A stretch of 64,000 nucleotides of DNA from Qipengyuania citrea (GCF_009828015.1 NZ_WTYG01000001.1:744001-808000); one strand, 5' to 3'. Shown: positions 44,388-53,996, counted from the stretch's first letter. Numbers and translations are program-made. Notes: generated by a model not told the origin, from the letters alone.

Positions 44388-44984
44388 ATGACCCTGACTA
44401 CGACCCGCCCCGACTATGCTGCCGCCCGCAAGGCGATGATCGACAGCCAGCTGCGCACCAGCGGTGTGAACGATACCTTCGTTCTCGAACGCATGGGAAC
44501 GCTCCCGCGCGAGGACTTCGTCCCCGAAGGCTCGAAGGCAACCGCCTACATGGACCGCGCCATCCGGCTGGCCGACGGCGGTTTCCTGCCCGCGCCGCTG
44601 TTCCATGGCGCGATCCTGGCCGAGGCGCAGCCCACGTCCGCGGACAAGGTGCTCGTCATCGATGCGGGCAGCGGCTATCTCGCGGCGTTGGTCGAACCTC
44701 TGGTCGGCACTCTCGATACGATCGCCCCGGACAAGGCTGCCAATGGCAGCAAGCGCGGCGATTACTCGCTGGTCCTGGTCGACGGGGCAATCGAACACGT
44801 CCCGCCGGCGCTCGCCAAACTGGTCGCCGAAAACGGCCGGATCGTTACCGGCATGGTCGATCGGGGCGTTACCCGCCTTGCCACCGGCCGCAAATCGGGC
44901 AAGGCGCTGGCGCTGCTGCCGCTTGCCGAAATGGGTATCCCGCGGCTCGGCGCATTCGACCGGCCGCAAAGCTGGAGCTTCTGA
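44388..44984 (+). CDS. PCMT-like protein with contracted methyltransferase core
   Basis: A 198-residue protein of the protein-L-isoaspartate O-methyltransferase family. The N-terminal part (MIDSQLRTSGVND, REDFVPEG) and the SAM motif VIDAGSGYLAAL are normal, and DGAIEHVPPAL follows. Only about 35 residues separate the last two, where standard PCMTs have roughly 60, so the strands carrying the acidic SAM ligand and GDG loop are missing. Catalysis is therefore uncertain. It ends directly at the tolC start, an arrangement that suggests an envelope role. Confidence 0.82.
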   Translation: MTLTTTRPDYAAARKAMIDSQLRTSGVNDTFVLERMGTLPREDFVPEGSKATAYMDRAIRLADGGFLPAPLFHGAILAEAQPTSADKVLVIDAGSGYLAALVEPLVGTLDTIAPDKAANGSKRGDYSLVLVDGAIEHVPPALAKLVAENGRIVTGMVDRGVTRLATGRKSGKALALLPLAEMGIPRLGAFDRPQSWSF

Positions 44985-46466
44985 ATGCGTCGTGGAGGGG
45001 TAGCATATTTCCTGGTCTCGGGAGCCAGCGGGATCGCGCTGGCGCAGGCCGCTCCGGCGCACGCCGATACGCTGCAGGAAGCGCTCACCGAAGCCTATCT
45101 CAACAACCCTTCGCTGCTCGCCGCGCGCGCCAACCAGCGCGCGACCGATGAAAACGTCCAGATCCAGGAAGCGCCCGGTATCCCCGGCGTAAGCGCGTCC
45201 GGAAACTACATCGAATTCATCAAGAACTCGCCCAACAGCTTTACCGCACCCGATCGCCGATTGCAGGTCGGGCCGGAACTGACCGTGCCGGTCTATTCGG
45301 GCGGTGCGATCAGGAATGCGGTAAAGGCTGCCCAAGAACGTGTGGCCGCAGGGCAAGCAGAGCTGCGCGCCACTGAAAGCGCGATCTTCAGCCAGGTTGT
45401 CGCAGCCTACATGGATGTCCTGCGCACGCAGGCGCTGGTGGCGCTGTCGCGCAACCAGGTCGAATTCCTCACGGTCAATCTGCAGGCCACCAGCGACCGG
45501 TTCGAGATCGGCGATCTGACGCGGACCGACGTCGCACAATCGCAGTCGCGACTGGCGCTGGCCCGCGGCGACTACAGGAACGCGCAGGCCAACCTCATCA
45601 ACGCGCGCGAAACCTATATCGAGCTGGTCGGCGAAGCGCCCGACGACCTCCAGCCGCCGCCGCCGCTGCCCAACCTGCCCAGCGATGTGGCTACGGCGGT
45701 CGATATCGCCCTGTCGAACAACCCCGACCTGATCGCCGCGAAAGAACGCGCCGATGCCGCCGGCTTCGACAGCGAGGTTGCAGGAGCAGGCCGGTTGCCG
45801 CGCGTCTCGCTCTTCGCCGGGGCGAACTACACCGACTATTTCAATACGCTGGCCAGCGGCGCCACCAACGTCGTCCAGGAAGAAACCACGGCCAATGCCG
45901 GGGTCAATTTCAGCATTCCGATCTTCCAGGGCGGCTTGCCAGCGGCGCGTCAGCGCCAGGCGCAGGCCCGCGAAACCGCGGCGCTGGAACAGGTGATCGC
46001 CGCAGAACGCAACACCATCGCGCAGGTTCGTGCAGCCTGGTCGAGCTGGCAGGCTTCGCTCGCAGTGATCGAAAGCAGCCAGGTGGCGGTCGAAGCCGCA
46101 GCGCTCAGCCTCGAGGGTGTCCGCGCAGAGAACTCGATCGGCAGCCGCCAGATCCTCGACGTGCTCAATGCAGAACAGGAACTGCTCAGCGCACAGGCGC
46201 AATTGGTGACCGCACGGCGCAACGCCTATGTCGCGGGCTTCAGCCTCCTGGCCGCCATGGGCCGGGCCGAAGCGCGCGATCTCGGCTTCCTCGATGAAGG
46301 CGTGCTCTACGATCCGCTGCAGAATTACGAGCGGGTCAAGGGCAGGGTATGGGACTGGGGCCGCGATCCGGAACCCGAATCGAGCGCCAGCCGGACGGTC
46401 GATATCGCCGCTCCCGATGCGTCGGTTCCGTCAGAGGATGAAACCGGAACCGAATCCGGCTATTGA
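44985..46466 (+). CDS. tolC: TolC-family outer-membrane efflux protein
   Basis: A 493-residue outer-membrane channel subunit, trimeric, used by type I secretion and RND efflux. A signal peptide ends near residue 27 (AHADT). The two repeated halves each carry the TolC pattern: NPSLLAARANQRATDE and FSQVVAAYMDVLRTQ in the first, NPDLIAAKERADAA and IAQVRAAWSSWQAS in the second. The C-terminal 70 residues form a Glu-rich tail. It starts immediately after the PCMT-like stop. Confidence 0.95.
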   Translation: MRRGGVAYFLVSGASGIALAQAAPAHADTLQEALTEAYLNNPSLLAARANQRATDENVQIQEAPGIPGVSASGNYIEFIKNSPNSFTAPDRRLQVGPELTVPVYSGGAIRNAVKAAQERVAAGQAELRATESAIFSQVVAAYMDVLRTQALVALSRNQVEFLTVNLQATSDRFEIGDLTRTDVAQSQSRLALARGDYRNAQANLINARETYIELVGEAPDDLQPPPPLPNLPSDVATAVDIALSNNPDLIAAKERADAAGFDSEVAGAGRLPRVSLFAGANYTDYFNTLASGATNVVQEETTANAGVNFSIPIFQGGLPAARQRQAQARETAALEQVIAAERNTIAQVRAAWSSWQASLAVIESSQVAVEAAALSLEGVRAENSIGSRQILDVLNAEQELLSAQAQLVTARRNAYVAGFSLLAAMGRAEARDLGFLDEGVLYDPLQNYERVKGRVWDWGRDPEPESSASRTVDIAAPDASVPSEDETGTESGY

Positions 46467-46519
46467 GCGCTGTATCGAATCGGGACCGCACCGATTCGCC
46501 GACAGGGGCTTGGAACACG

Positions 46520-46993
46520 ATGCAGCAACAGGACGAACCTTCGGTCGAAGAAATCCTCGACTCGATCAAGAAGGTGATTGCACGCGATAATCGCGAAGGG
46601 GCGATTCTCGATCGGCGCCGGCGCACCGCCAGCACCTTGCGCGAAGCCCATGCCGAACCCGCCGGCCCCGAAGAGGCGGAAGAGGTGCTCGAACTGGCAG
46701 AAGAAGTCGCGCTCGACGATGATTCGGAAAGCGACGATTGCGCGGCCGAAGCCGATGCGTTGACGCGGGGCGACACGCGCGAAGCGATGCGCCAGAATTT
46801 CGCTGCACTTGCGATGCTTTCGCAGCCGGGCAGGGAACCGCAGATCGTGCGATCGGGTGAAACCTCGCTCGAGGGCCTAACCCGCGAGATGCTGCGCCCG
46901 ATGCTGGCGCAATGGCTCGACGACAACCTCCCCGCAATGGTCGAGGAACTGGTCAAGGCCGAGATCGCGCGCATTGCTGGCAAGCGCAGCTAG
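46520..46993 (+). CDS. popZ: PopZ-type polar organising protein (DUF2497)
   Basis: A 157-residue protein with the three-part PopZ layout: an N-terminal client-binding helix ([16 protein letters not shown]), an acidic Glu/Asp-rich spacer (about 45-80), and a C-terminal oligomerisation segment ([20 protein letters not shown], then LVKAEIARI). In Caulobacter, PopZ condenses at poles and anchors parS-bound ParB. A parS site is in this window at 63576. The ATG at 46520 is supported by homology of the first helix. Confidence 0.85.
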   Translation: MQQQDEPSVEEILDSIKKVIARDNREGAILDRRRRTASTLREAHAEPAGPEEAEEVLELAEEVALDDDSESDDCAAEADALTRGDTREAMRQNFAALAMLSQPGREPQIVRSGETSLEGLTREMLRPMLAQWLDDNLPAMVEELVKAEIARIAGKRS

Positions 46994-47009
46994 GCTTCCC
47001 GCACAGCAT

Positions 47010-47387
47010 TTGACCGCGACATCGAAATCCCTGCGCAAGGCCGAAAAAGCGCTGGCCAAGATCGGCGGCGCGCGTGCGCAGCGGCACATTTTCCTGTGTT
47101 CGATCTCGGAAAAGCAGAAATGCTGCAGCCGTGACGAAGGCAAGGAAGCCTGGAGCTATCTCAAGAAGCGCATGAAGCAGCTGGGGCTGGCCGGGCGCGA
47201 AGGCACCGTGCAGCGGACCAAGGCCGACTGCCTGCAGGTCTGCGAAGCGGGGCCGATCGCGGTCGTCTGGCCCGATAACGTCTGGTACCATTCGTGCCGG
47301 CCCGAGGTGCTCGAGCAGATCATCCAGCAGCACCTGATCGCCGGTGAGCCGGTGGCGCAATACCGGCTCGAGCCGGCGGCGGACTAA
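47010..47387 (+). CDS. (2Fe-2S) ferredoxin-like protein
   Basis: A thioredoxin-like [2Fe-2S] ferredoxin domain. The four cluster Cys are in [13 protein letters not shown] and [11 protein letters not shown], and [11 protein letters not shown] is typical of the C-terminal half. The start is unsure: TTG at 47010 (125 residues) agrees best with the usual [10 protein letters not shown] opening, while a TTG at 46974 would overlap popZ; neither has a clear ribosome-binding site and there is no ATG. Electron partner unknown. Confidence 0.82.
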   Translation: MTATSKSLRKAEKALAKIGGARAQRHIFLCSISEKQKCCSRDEGKEAWSYLKKRMKQLGLAGREGTVQRTKADCLQVCEAGPIAVVWPDNVWYHSCRPEVLEQIIQQHLIAGEPVAQYRLEPAAD

Positions 47388-47674
47388 TCGTCCTTGCGCA
47401 GCGGGTCTTCGACCGATTCGTCGTGCCCGGTTCCCGAAGACAGGAACACCAGACCCATCAGCGCGCTCGTCAGCAGCATGGTGAAACCGATGCCCAGCGC
47501 TACCGCGATGTAGAAATGTACCGACACTTCCTCTTCGCCGAACTTGAAGAGCAGCGCCATCGCAATTGCCACGATCCCGACTGTCAGCAACAGCATGAAG
47601 CGCATGATCCGGCGATAACGGGCCCACGCGAAGGCGGCGTTCTGCGGGTCGTCGAGCGGGCTCTTTTTGGTCAT
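47384..47674 (-). CDS. Small two-helix membrane protein
   Basis: A 96-residue protein with hydrophobic helices at about 24-44 and 53-79, a basic N-terminal segment (ARYRRIMRF) and an acidic C-terminus ([12 protein letters not shown]). Its end overlaps the stop of the convergent ferredoxin gene. The family is not recognised with confidence. Confidence 0.7.
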   Translation of the reverse strand: MTKKSPLDDPQNAAFAWARYRRIMRFMLLLTVGIVAIAMALLFKFGEEEVSVHFYIAVALGIGFTMLLTSALMGLVFLSSGTGHDESVEDPLRKDD

Positions 47675-47787
47675 CGCAGATGCAAATGGCGGGTTTGGGC
47701 CGCGGTTTCAATCGCTGCGCCGGACCCGATTCGCTTTTTGGCGGCGAAAATGGCACTTTGCTGAGCAACAACAGAAGGAGTGCGGGG

Positions 47788-48219
47788 ATGGAAATTGGCA
47801 AGCTGATCGAGGATCGGGCCGGATCGCAGATCGTCTCGGCTTCGGGCGATATGCCGGTTCGCGAGGCTATCGCGCTGCTGGCAGCAAAGCGGATCGGGGC
47901 GATCCCGGTGATGGAGGGCGATACCGTCATCGGCATCTTTTCCGAACGGGACGTCGTCTACCGCCTCGCCGATGAAGGCGAGCTGTGCCTAACGCGCCCC
48001 TTGGCCGAAGTGATGACCGCGCCGCCCATCAGCGTAAAGCCGACGAATACGGTGCTCGACGCGCTGGCGCTGATGACCAAGCGCCGGATCCGCCACCTGC
48101 CGGTGATCGACGGCGATGCGATGTGCGGCTTCATTTCCATCGGCGACCTGGTCAAAGCGCGGCTCGACGAGATCGAACACGAGGCCGAAGCGCTGCGTAC
48201 CTATATCCAGACGGCTTGA
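47788..48219 (+). CDS. CBS-domain protein
   Basis: A 143-residue protein consisting of a CBS pair (Bateman module), about residues 12-70 and 78-136. The ligand-contact phrases IGAIPVMEGDTVIGIFSERD and IRHLPVIDGDAMCGFISIGD are well kept, so it probably binds an adenosine nucleotide. There is no attached enzyme domain. The ATG at 47788 follows GGAG. Located 31 bp before erpA. Confidence 0.88.
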   Translation: MEIGKLIEDRAGSQIVSASGDMPVREAIALLAAKRIGAIPVMEGDTVIGIFSERDVVYRLADEGELCLTRPLAEVMTAPPISVKPTNTVLDALALMTKRRIRHLPVIDGDAMCGFISIGDLVKARLDEIEHEAEALRTYIQTA

Positions 48220-48250
48220 GAGGACAGGCCGGCCACCCTACATAGGCTAC

Positions 48251-48580
48251 ATGACCACTGCCCCCACGCTCACCGATGCCGCGGCCCAGCGCATAGCTGC
48301 AATCGCCGAAAAGCAGGCCAAGCCGGCCATTTTGCGGCTGTCGGTCGAAGGCGGGGGCTGTTCGGGGTTCCAGTACAGATTCGGCCTCGCCGACGGGGTC
48401 GATAGCGATGATTCGGTCAGCGACAATGCAGGCGTGAAGCTGGTGGTCGACCCGGTCAGCCTCGATCTGATCGCGGGCAGCACGGTGGATTTCGTCGAAT
48501 CGCTCGGCGGGGCGGCTTTCCGGGTGGAAAATCCCCAGGCCGCCGCCGGCTGCGGCTGCGGATCGAGCTTCGGTATTTGA
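48251..48580 (+). CDS. erpA: A-type Fe-S carrier (ErpA/IscA-like)
   Basis: A 109-residue HesB/IscA protein delivering clusters to apo-enzymes. The three Cys are in GGGCSGFQY (Cys37) and AAGCGCGSS. It is distinct from the sufA copy at 20519-20878 and lies outside the suf operon, as ErpA genes commonly do. The gene symbol is assigned by context and could also be iscA. Confidence 0.85.
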   Translation: MTTAPTLTDAAAQRIAAIAEKQAKPAILRLSVEGGGCSGFQYRFGLADGVDSDDSVSDNAGVKLVVDPVSLDLIAGSTVDFVESLGGAAFRVENPQAAAGCGCGSSFGI

Positions 48581-48617
48581 ATTAGACCCGCGCCTACGTT
48601 TGGGGCATCAGGCCGCC

Positions 48618-49403
48618 ATGCGAATAGCGAGCTTCAATATCAACGGGATCAAGGCGCGACTGCCGCGTCTTCTGGAATGGCTGGAAGAAACCCGGCCCAC
48701 CGTCGCCTGCCTGCAGGAAATCAAGACGATGGACGAAGGCTTTCCCGCCGACGCCTTCGAGAAGATCGGCTACAGCGCGATCTGGCACGGCCAGAAGAGC
48801 TTCAACGGCGTCGCTATCCTCGCCGATGGGGTGGCGCCAGTCGAAAAACAGCGCGGGCTGGGTATCGATGGGCCCAAGGAAGGCGAGGGGGAGCAGGCGC
48901 GCTACCTCGAGGCCGAGGTCAATGGCGTGCGCATCTGCAATCTCTACCTGCCCAACGGCAACCCCCATCCCGGGCCCAAGTTCGATTACAAGCTGGCGTG
49001 GATGGAACGGCTGCGCGCGCGCATGGCCGAACTCTGGGTGCAGGAGATCCCCACCGTGGTGCTGGGTGACTTCAATGTCATTCCGGAAGACAAGGATGTC
49101 TGGTCGGTCCGCGCGATGGCGAACGATGCGCTGATGCAACCCGAATCGCGCGATGCCTACCTCCGGATGCTGGGCGATGGCTGGACCGATGCCATCGATA
49201 CGCTCAACCCGCGCGGCGGCGTGTGGACCTATTGGGATTACCAGGCCGGCGCGTGGCAGCGCGATCACGGCTTCCGCATCGACCACCTGCTGCTGTCGCC
49301 CGAGCTGGCCGACCGCATGCAGGCCGCAGGAGTCGACAAGGAATATCGCGGCCGCGAGAAAGCCAGCGACCATACCCCGGTGTGGGTCGAACTGGCGGAG
49401 TGA
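48618..49403 (+). CDS. xth: Exodeoxyribonuclease III
   Basis: A 261-residue AP endonuclease and 3'-5' exonuclease in base-excision repair. Family residues: FNINGIKAR, CLQEIKT with the metal Glu, LYLPNGN, LGDFNVIPEDKDV, and the C-terminal SDHTPVWVE with the catalytic His. The length is normal. The ATG at 48618 is set by homology. A bidirectional terminator separates it from the convergent hydrolase gene. Confidence 0.95.
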   Translation: MRIASFNINGIKARLPRLLEWLEETRPTVACLQEIKTMDEGFPADAFEKIGYSAIWHGQKSFNGVAILADGVAPVEKQRGLGIDGPKEGEGEQARYLEAEVNGVRICNLYLPNGNPHPGPKFDYKLAWMERLRARMAELWVQEIPTVVLGDFNVIPEDKDVWSVRAMANDALMQPESRDAYLRMLGDGWTDAIDTLNPRGGVWTYWDYQAGAWQRDHGFRIDHLLLSPELADRMQAAGVDKEYRGREKASDHTPVWVELAE

Positions 49404-49414
49404 CCGCCACAACG

Positions 49415-49452
49415 AAAAGGGGCCGCCGCAGCAAGTGCGACGGCCCCCTTTT
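49415..49452. terminator. Bidirectional terminator between xth and the cell-wall hydrolase
   Basis: AAAA-GGGGCCG and CGGCCCC-C-TTTT (49415-49425 with 49441-49452) form a stem with A- and T-runs on opposite sides, so it can end transcripts from both converging genes. Confidence 0.85.
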
Positions 49453-49468
49453 CCGGAACAGGCTGACC

Positions 49469-50125
49469 TCAGCGGTAGAAGACGTGCGTGTCGATCGTGG
49501 CGAGGGCGACCTTGCGGCGGCTCCAGCTCGGCCGGACGTAATTCGCATGGAAGTACAGCGCGTCGCTGGCTTCGCTGTCCCACAGACCGCGGTGCGCGAT
49601 GCGAGCCACTGCCTGCGCGCGTTTCCAGGCGAGCGTGCCCGTACGGATGCGCGGCATGTGGCCGTTCTTGACGAAGGAGAACTGCGAGCGCTGGAACACG
49701 ACGCCGCAATAGCTCGAGGGAAAACGCCGGTCTTCGGCGCGGTTGATGATGACCTGCGCGACGGCCAGCTGGCCGGCAAGCGGTTCGCCGCGCGATTCGA
49801 AATAGACCGCGCCGGCAAGGCATTGCATCTCTTCGGAAAGGCTGCCCGCGGCAGGCATGGTCGCCACGAGTTCACGCAGACTCGAAGCCTGGGTCTCGGT
49901 GGCAGGAATCTCGGTGTCGGCTTCCGGCGTCTCGGGAAGCTCCTGCACCACTTCCTTCTCGACGAACACGGGCACCACCTCTTCGGTGAGCTGCGCGTCG
50001 GGAGCGGTGTTCTGGGCTGCTTGCGCCGCAACCTGGGCGTTGGCGCCGGAACCTTCCGCTCCGGCAAAAACTGTAAAGGCAATCGCCGCGATAACCGCGG
50101 TGAACCCGGTAGTCTTACGAACCAT
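49469..50125 (-). CDS. SleB-type cell wall hydrolase
   Basis: A 218-residue secreted protein with a signal peptide (about 1-30), an acidic/Val-rich linker (50-85) and a C-terminal Hydrolase_2 (SleB) domain. The catalytic Glu is in CLAGAVYFESRGEPLAGQ, followed by AVAQVIINR and SYCGVVFQ; ALYFHANYVRPSW closes the domain. It probably cleaves glycan strands of peptidoglycan as a lytic transglycosylase-like enzyme. Preceded on its strand by 200 bp without a gene. Confidence 0.9.
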   Translation of the reverse strand: MVRKTTGFTAVIAAIAFTVFAGAEGSGANAQVAAQAAQNTAPDAQLTEEVVPVFVEKEVVQELPETPEADTEIPATETQASSLRELVATMPAAGSLSEEMQCLAGAVYFESRGEPLAGQLAVAQVIINRAEDRRFPSSYCGVVFQRSQFSFVKNGHMPRIRTGTLAWKRAQAVARIAHRGLWDSEASDALYFHANYVRPSWSRRKVALATIDTHVFYR

Positions 50126-50325
50126 TTTTTTCAGACAACTAAGCGGTTGGCGGTCTGTCGCAGGCTGGGATCCATGGGCACCGTGGCGCCCGTAAAGCCG
50201 GATCCATCACGTGGCCTGCCGACCACCCCCCGTCTGCGTGCTAGCGTGTCGACCCCATTGCCGTCCAAACGCCGCCTACGCATCGAAGCTGGCGGTCAAA
50301 TAGTCGCAATTGCAATCAAGTCAAG

Positions 50326-50661
50326 TTAACCCGGAGCCGGTGCGACGAAGCGTTCTGCATTCTCGATATCCAGTTCGATCACCCAGCAATCGGGGTCCGA
50401 ACGCCGTCTCTTCCCCATGTACTCGTCAATTTCTCTCGGATTTTCATCGTCTTGCTCGCGTGTGCAGCTGAACTTCCGCGACCCGTCCAACTGCGGCATA
50501 CGTTCCCACAAGCGCGTATTCCGGCCATTCTGCGTGGTTAACACGAGGATCGTTCCGGCGTCTCGCTCGCCCTTCTGCAGGACCATGGCGAAGCCCCCTG
50601 CGCTTTCGACGGCGCGAATCAGTCCGGACACCTCGACATGGGCGGGTAGGCGTGCGTCCAC
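50326..50661 (-). CDS. DUF1491 family protein
   Basis: A 111-residue alphaproteobacterial family of unknown function. Recognised by RLPAHVEVSGLIRAVESAGGFA near the N-terminus, the KGERDAGTILV strand and the DPDCWVIELDI ending. No signal or membrane segment. It starts 5 bp behind the thioesterase gene on the same strand. Confidence 0.85.
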   Translation of the reverse strand: MDARLPAHVEVSGLIRAVESAGGFAMVLQKGERDAGTILVLTTQNGRNTRLWERMPQLDGSRKFSCTREQDDENPREIDEYMGKRRRSDPDCWVIELDIENAERFVAPAPG

Positions 50662-50666
50662 CGGGC

Positions 50667-51131
50667 TCAGCCCTGCGCAACGTAGCCGGGCAGGCTCGAC
50701 AGCGGGATATGCGAACGCATAAAAGTACCGGTGCCGCGGCCGATCTCGTCCCCCTCTTCATCGACCAGCCGCGATTCGGCGACGAAAACCCGCTTTCGCC
50801 CGCTGACCCAGCGCCCCTCGGCGACGACCTGCCCGACTCGCACCGGTTTGGTGAAATGCAGGTTGAACGACGTGGTAAGCAGGAAACGGTCGCTGACGAA
50901 AGTGTTCGCCGCGTAGAAACCGGCATCGTCGAGCATCTTGAAGTAGATCGTGCCATGCGCGGCGCCGGCAGCGTGATACACTTCCTCGGTCACGTCGAAG
51001 GTGATCCGCGACGTGCCTTCCCCCGTTATCTCCAGCCGCGAGGCGAACTGCGCATTGATCGGCGCGGACGCATAAAGGCTTTCGAGCGCGCGGAAATGGC
51101 GTTCCGCCCCGCTGGTTGCGGCACCGGTCAT
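50667..51131 (-). CDS. PaaI-type hotdog thioesterase
   Basis: A 154-residue hotdog-fold protein. The active loop is HAAGAAHGTIYFKMLDDAGFYAA, in which HG precedes the central helix as in PaaI/YigI-type acyl-CoA thioesterases. The rest of the fold (LTTSFNLHFTKPVRVG, AEGRWVSGRKRVFVAE) is regular. The acyl substrate is unknown. Between hpf and DUF1491 on the minus strand. Confidence 0.85.
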   Translation of the reverse strand: MTGAATSGAERHFRALESLYASAPINAQFASRLEITGEGTSRITFDVTEEVYHAAGAAHGTIYFKMLDDAGFYAANTFVSDRFLLTTSFNLHFTKPVRVGQVVAEGRWVSGRKRVFVAESRLVDEEGDEIGRGTGTFMRSHIPLSSLPGYVAQG

Positions 51132-51148
51132 TGCTGTGTTCGCCCTCC

Positions 51149-51718
51149 CTAGCGGGGTTCGACCCAGCCGATCGAACCATCGTGGCGGCGATAGACCATA
51201 TTGTGTTCGCCGCTACCGCCATTCTTGAACAACAGGCCGTTTGCGTTCTGCAAGTCGAGCAGCATGACCGCATCGGCCACGCTGCATTCGGGGATCATCG
51301 CTTTGGTTTCGGCAATCACCGGCGGGCTGTCCGCGCTGACTTCCTCGTCATTGTCGGCTTCGGGCGAGGCGAGGATCGTATAGGCCGCCTCGGCCTCGCG
51401 CACCGCATGCGCCGTCTGCGCGTGGCGGTCCTTGATCCGGCGCTTGTAGCGGCGCAGCTGTTTTTCGATCTTGGCGGCCGCGGCATCGAACGCCTGATGC
51501 ACGTCATGCGCTTCCGCGTGGCCCTTGAGGATCAGCCCCTGCATCACATGCGTCACGATATCGGCAGTGAAGGCGCCGCCCGGCCCCTTGCCGAAGGTCA
51601 CGTGCGAAGAAATCGCGCGGCTGAAATACTTGTCGACTATGGAGTTCAAACGATCGTCGACATGCTCCTGCAGAGCTGCGCCGGTATCGATCTGGTGGCC
51701 GGAAACACGAATATCCAT
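51149..51718 (-). CDS. hpf: Ribosome hibernation promoting factor, long form
   Basis: A 189-residue long HPF. The N-terminal S30AE domain (1-95; MDIRVSGHQIDTG, basic LRRYKRRIKDRH) occupies the mRNA/tRNA channel, and the C-terminal domain (about 130-185; PECSVADAVMLLDLQNANGLLF, RRHDGSIGWVEPR) dimerises ribosomes into 100S particles. Both are complete. The 75-bp gap to dnaQ may hold its promoter. Confidence 0.95.
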   Translation of the reverse strand: MDIRVSGHQIDTGAALQEHVDDRLNSIVDKYFSRAISSHVTFGKGPGGAFTADIVTHVMQGLILKGHAEAHDVHQAFDAAAAKIEKQLRRYKRRIKDRHAQTAHAVREAEAAYTILASPEADNDEEVSADSPPVIAETKAMIPECSVADAVMLLDLQNANGLLFKNGGSGEHNMVYRRHDGSIGWVEPR

Positions 51719-51793
51719 CTTGCCATTTTCTCCTTTGCCGTCCCGTGCGATCCCAACGCTCCGACCATGCGGCCGGTTTCCCTTGCAGCCGAT

Positions 51794-52489
51794 TTAACCC
51801 CAGAGCGGGTTTTCAATCCCGGCCATGAATTCGCGGTGCCGGGCCAGTTCGGCCGCGCTCGGTTGATGCGGCCGCGGTTCGCGGCGCCGACCGGTCGGCG
51901 CCATGCGCACGGCCGGGCGGTCAGGAGTGGTGGTAATCTCGACCACCGCGGCCTCCGCCGCCAGTTCGAGGCCGATCTGGCGCCCGCCCTTGAGTTCGAC
52001 ATAGACCTGCGCAAGCAATTCGGCATCGAGCAGGGCACCGTGTTTGACGCGGTGGCTGCGATCGATCCCGTAGCGTGAGCACAGCGCATCGAGCGACAGC
52101 TTCGCCCCCGGATGCCGTTTGCGCGCCAGCGCCACCGTATCGACCATCCGCGTGGTACAGACAGGTTCAAGTTGGCACAGGCCGAGTTCCGAATTTAGGA
52201 AGCCGAAGTCGAAGCCCGCATTGTGCGCCACGAGGGGGGAGTCGCCGATAAAGGCGAGGAGGTCTGCAGCCTGATCGCGGAACAGTGGCTTGTCCGCGAG
52301 AAATGCCGCGGACAGGCCATGCACGGCCTCGGCACCCGCGGGCATATCCCGCTCAGGATTGAAATAAGCGTGGAAGCTGTTCCCGGTGGGCACGAGATTG
52401 ACCATCTCGATGCAGCCGATCTCGACCATGCGATCCCCGGTCTTCGGGTCTAGCCCAGTGGTTTCGGTATCGAACACGATCTCGCGCAT
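51794..52489 (-). CDS. dnaQ: DNA polymerase III epsilon subunit
   Basis: A 231-residue proofreading 3'-5' exonuclease. Exo I is FDTETTGLDP, Exo II HNAGFDFGFLN and Exo III HRVKHGALLDAELLA, giving the DEDDh metal site. The C-terminal part beyond residue 180 is the alpha-binding tail. It is the fifth gene of the minus-strand PPSR-maf-aroE-coaE-dnaQ series, 41 bp behind coaE. Confidence 0.96.
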   Translation of the reverse strand: MREIVFDTETTGLDPKTGDRMVEIGCIEMVNLVPTGNSFHAYFNPERDMPAGAEAVHGLSAAFLADKPLFRDQAADLLAFIGDSPLVAHNAGFDFGFLNSELGLCQLEPVCTTRMVDTVALARKRHPGAKLSLDALCSRYGIDRSHRVKHGALLDAELLAQVYVELKGGRQIGLELAAEAAVVEITTTPDRPAVRMAPTGRRREPRPHQPSAAELARHREFMAGIENPLWG

Positions 52490-52530
52490 TGGCTCTTCTA
52501 TCGGCCCCGCTAGGCAAGATTACAAGAGGA

Positions 52531-53145
52531 TTACGATGCTGCCCCATCCGGGTGCTTGCCACGCAATTCGGCGATCAGGCCGCGCACCGCATCCTCGGTC
52601 TGCGCCAGCGTGCTGCCGGTGTCGATGACATGATCGGCGCGCGCGCGCTTTTCGCTGTCGGGCGTCTGCAATTCGAGGATGTGGGCGAATTTCTCTTCGG
52701 TCATCCCGGGCCGGGCGAGCACGCGCTGACGCTGGGCCTGCGGCGGAGCCGACACCACCACCACGCTGTCGACCATTCCGGCACCGCCTTTTTCGAACAA
52801 CAGCGGGATGTCGAACACGACCAGGGGTGCGCCCGCTTGTTCGATCAGGAAGGCCTCGCGCCGCGCCGCGACCGCCGGGTGGACCAGCGCCTCGAGCCGG
52901 GCCAGCTCCGCCGGATTGCCGAACACCAGCGCGCCTAGCTTTTCGCGCGATACGCCGTCCGCATCGGTGCTGCCTGGGAAGGCCTGTTCGATCGCCGGTA
53001 CCAGTTCCCCTCCGGGGCCCTGCAGGGCGCGGACTTCGGCGTCGGCATCGAAAACCGGTACGCCGGCCGCCTCGAACATCGCCGCGACCGTCGATTTGCC
53101 CATGCCGATCGACCCGGTGAGCCCTACGATAAGCGGACGTGTCAT
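52531..53145 (-). CDS. coaE: Dephospho-CoA kinase
   Basis: A 204-residue kinase performing the last step of coenzyme A synthesis. P-loop [12 protein letters not shown] is at about 9-20, [13 protein letters not shown] holds the catalytic Asp, and PLLFEKGG and the [13 protein letters not shown] lid follow. The start overlaps the aroE stop by 4 bases. Confidence 0.96.
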   Translation of the reverse strand: MTRPLIVGLTGSIGMGKSTVAAMFEAAGVPVFDADAEVRALQGPGGELVPAIEQAFPGSTDADGVSREKLGALVFGNPAELARLEALVHPAVAARREAFLIEQAGAPLVVFDIPLLFEKGGAGMVDSVVVVSAPPQAQRQRVLARPGMTEEKFAHILELQTPDSEKRARADHVIDTGSTLAQTEDAVRGLIAELRGKHPDGAAS

Positions 53146-53996
53146 GCGCCAAGCCTTTCGCGCAACGCGGCATCGTCGCCGCGCGGCGGCGCGACGCCGA
53201 AGAAATGGGTGAAGGCCGCAGCAGCCTGCCCGATCAGCATGGCGAGGCCATCGATGGTGGCAAATCCCGCCGCGCGCGCCCCGGACAGGAACGGCGTATC
53301 GACCGGATCGGTCACGATGTCATAGGCGATCGACCCCGGCGGCGCATGACTCCAGTCGAATGCCAGCGGAGGCTGTCCGCGCATTCCTAGCGGCGAGGCA
53401 TTGATGACCAGATCGCAGCATCCTTCGCGGTCGTCGAAAGCGAAATCGCTTGGCCCGGCGAAGTGGTCGAGCGGCGCGACATGGTGGTCGCCCGCGGGAT
53501 CGATCTCGTTGAGCAATGCGCGCGCCTTGTCGGGGTTGCGGCCCGCCAGCACCAGAGTGAAGCCTTCCTTCGCCAGCCCGGCCACGATCGCACGTGCCGC
53601 GCCGCCCGTGCCCAATATCCGCGCCATGCGGAAATAGTGCCGGTGGCCCAAGCCTTCGGCGAGGGGTTCGAGAAACCCTGCGACATCGGTGTTGCGGCCC
53701 ACCAGCTTGCCATCGGCCGCCCTGACGACTGTGTTCACAGCCCCGACGCGCCTCGCTAGCGGTTCCAGCCGGTCAAGCAGCGGCATGATCGCCTGCTTGT
53801 GCGGCATCGTCACATTGCAGCCCCGCCATTCGGGATCCTCCCTGCGCTCCTGCAGATAGGCAGCCAGCCCGTCACCAGTTACATGCGCCGCCCGGTAATC
53901 CGCATCGAGCCCGATCTGCTCGATCCAGAAACCGTGGATCACGGGGGATTTGGACTGGCGGATCGGATCGCCGATGACTTCGGCATAGGCGGTCAT
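53142..53996 (-). CDS. aroE: Shikimate dehydrogenase (NADP)
   Basis: A 284-residue enzyme reducing 3-dehydroshikimate in aromatic amino acid synthesis. [10 protein letters not shown] binds the substrate and NVTMPHK contains the catalytic Lys. GTGGAARAI and the following GRNPDKA form the NADP-binding loop. The ATG at 53996 overlaps the maf stop by 4 bases; the frame is open far upstream but without homology. Confidence 0.95.
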   Translation of the reverse strand: MTAYAEVIGDPIRQSKSPVIHGFWIEQIGLDADYRAAHVTGDGLAAYLQERREDPEWRGCNVTMPHKQAIMPLLDRLEPLARRVGAVNTVVRAADGKLVGRNTDVAGFLEPLAEGLGHRHYFRMARILGTGGAARAIVAGLAKEGFTLVLAGRNPDKARALLNEIDPAGDHHVAPLDHFAGPSDFAFDDREGCCDLVINASPLGMRGQPPLAFDWSHAPPGSIAYDIVTDPVDTPFLSGARAAGFATIDGLAMLIGQAAAAFTHFFGVAPPRGDDAALRERLGA

